Part shown: one piece after another, positions 31,879 through 33,140 of the stretch
Numbering within the stretch: the stretch's first letter is position 1
How the letters are laid out: every line of letters begins with the position of its first letter
Source: Cerioporus squamosus
Taxonomy: Eukaryota > Basidiomycota > Agaricomycetes > Polyporales > Polyporaceae
Direction of reading: 5' to 3'
NCBI GenBank assembly: GCA_022592435.1
Contig: JABYQS010000306.1
Coordinates: forward strand, 1-33,140
Length of the DNA stretch: 33,140 nt
Made by a program: the position numbers and the translations under genes
Notes under the pieces: model-generated
Told to the model about the DNA's origin: nothing
The model's database searches: none
Seen by the model: only the letters and a program-made list of their open reading frames with translations

Positions 31879-33135
31879 GCGCGAAGACGAGGAGCCGCAA
31901 GCTTTTAAAAGTCAATAGCAACTTGTACGATCAGCACGAGAATTCGAAGCTCACTCCAAGTTCGTATATACGGGATTTCGGACCCGACACTTCGCCACAT
32001 GCGCGTGGACGCATAGTAATCATTTCTTGCTCGTGAAGCTCTTGCTGGAAATGACTTGGTGTCCTTTTTCAGAGGTTTTCTGTGCAAGAAGGCACGGTCG
32101 TCGTTGGGAGAACGTTGAATGTCGTTAGGATAGTGCACTAGTACTGGGACTTGTACTTCCCAGTGATACTTACGACGCTTGCGGGAATAAAAGAGAGTTG
32201 AAATCTACGTAAGTAGTTCGATCTCCCTATTAGCACCGATCATCAAACTCGGAACTCCGACGTTCACTGGGTGCGGTCGTGACTGTTACGGTAACGGAAG
32301 TGACTTGCTGGGAGTCACATCATACGAGTCGGGACTCGGCTTAAGTTGGAGCTTGCCACGTCGCACCCATCCTCGACGTCGGACGGTCTTCAGTCCGGAT
32401 CTTACGCGGCCAGAAGGACGCAGGACTTACATCACTTTGACTGACGACTTCCGCCGGGTACGCAGGGAAACGGACAGCCGTCCAGAGCGCAGTACCGTTG
32501 CTACGGAACATTCCCAGAGACGTGATAACATTGAGAAGACCTAGGTTCGAAGAGCACAGCCTGCCATGTCAATATGTCAATCCCATGTTGAGGTAAGTTA
32601 CGCTTTGCCTCCTCCTACTACGTGCGATAAATGACGGTGTCTTCAGTCAGATGGTCCCCGCGCGGTCCCACAGCTAGTGTTGCAGTTGCTGAGAACCCTG
32701 ATGGGTGGGTGAACGCCAAGATATCTGCGATGTAGCCCTCGCAATGGCATATCACTTCATGCGTTGAACGTGCGCCCGCAAACTGCATCTGAGCACACCG
32801 TCCCACGAGCCATGGGACATGTGCCTTCGACACGACCACCTGAGGCCCGTTCACCCCCACACATGGATCCAACTCAACGGGGAAGGCGGATGTTACATTC
32901 AGTGTGCGCCGCACCTGCGCAGCCGGCGGAGGTCCTGGCGTGGCCGCCGTGGTAGCGTCCGCATCACAGTAAGCAAGTCCGTCCCACCATGATCAAGTTC
33001 GCTGACCAAGTCTGCGCATCAGTTTCTCGGAAAGCTACGGGAGCAGGCACTATAAGAGCACCTCGCTCCCTGTCGCATCCGTCACCGCAGAGCATCTGCT
33101 GGTACAGCATCCCAACTGGGTCGCCCACCGCCATC
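31879..33135. other. Intergenic region downstream of glyoxal oxidase C
   Basis: No gene is supported in this 1.26-kb stretch apart from promoter signals at the right edge. Small structures seen are the palindrome TAGTGCACTA (32131-32140), an inverted repeat ACTGGGA / TCCCAGT (32143-32164) and GTTACGGTAAC (32285-32295). The inverted repeat 265 bp past the stop codon may fall in or near the 3' untranslated region. Confidence 0.45.
33051..33058 (+). promoter_or_regulatory. TATA box of a gene running off the right edge
   Basis: TATAAGAG lies 85 bp before an ATG at 33136-33138. Spacing and context match the TATA boxes of the three glyoxal oxidase genes (65 to 83 bp). Confidence 0.55.
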
Positions 33136-33140
33136 ATGAC
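33136..33140 (+). CDS. Start of a truncated gene at the window edge
   Basis: An ATG in good context (CCATCATGAC) follows a TATA box at the expected distance. Only the first codon and two bases are inside the window, so the product cannot be identified. Given the local pattern a secreted enzyme would be unsurprising, but that is a guess. Confidence 0.4.

Overview
The window is nuclear DNA of a filamentous basidiomycete, most likely a white-rot agaricomycete close to the Polyporales. Genes are split by many short GT-AG introns (about 45 to 70 bp), are GC-rich, and are mostly single-gene units with TATA boxes 65 to 160 bp upstream of the start. Three paralogous glyoxal oxidase genes point to a lignocellulose degrader. 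The placement is inferred from gene content and was not tested by any search.

Layout: a secreted GH43 arabinan/xylan-active enzyme (1162-2559, -). A long septation-initiation Cdc14-type protein (4192-6269, -), divergent from a fumarylacetoacetate-hydrolase-family gene (6648-7836, +) that carries a one-base frameshift. Glyoxal oxidase copy A (8797-10666, +), convergent with a Zn2Cys6 transcription factor (11085-15084, -). That regulator diverges from a 13-exon amino-acid permease (15441-17918, +), with three GATAAG sites between them. A conserved protein of unknown function (18071-19575, -). A 241-bp TA-flanked MITE (19967-20207). Glyoxal oxidase copy B (20854-22692, +). A type I membrane protein (23896-25630, +) and its decayed tandem duplicate (27357-29100, +). 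Glyoxal oxidase copy C (29985-31878, +). A TATA box and start codon of another + strand gene at the right edge.

Functionally this is a mixed housekeeping and wood-decay neighbourhood. The glyoxal oxidases are secreted copper-radical enzymes that turn small aldehydes and O2 into acids and H2O2 for extracellular peroxidases; the GH43 enzyme would trim arabinose or xylose side chains. The permease promoter suggests nitrogen-responsive control. The 20.8-31.9 kb part is a duplication-rich block (order GLOX-B, membrane protein, membrane-protein pseudogene, GLOX-C).

Exon structures were built by hand from splice sites, reading-frame continuity and family motifs. Spliced lengths come out in frame for every gene except the two disrupted ones. 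I saw no tRNA, rRNA, CRISPR array or intact autonomous transposon. I did not find convincing evidence of a wholly new biological system. The most novel items are the uncharacterised nuclear-looking protein at 18071-19575, the membrane-protein pair, the MITE and the 806-bp intron in the transcription factor.
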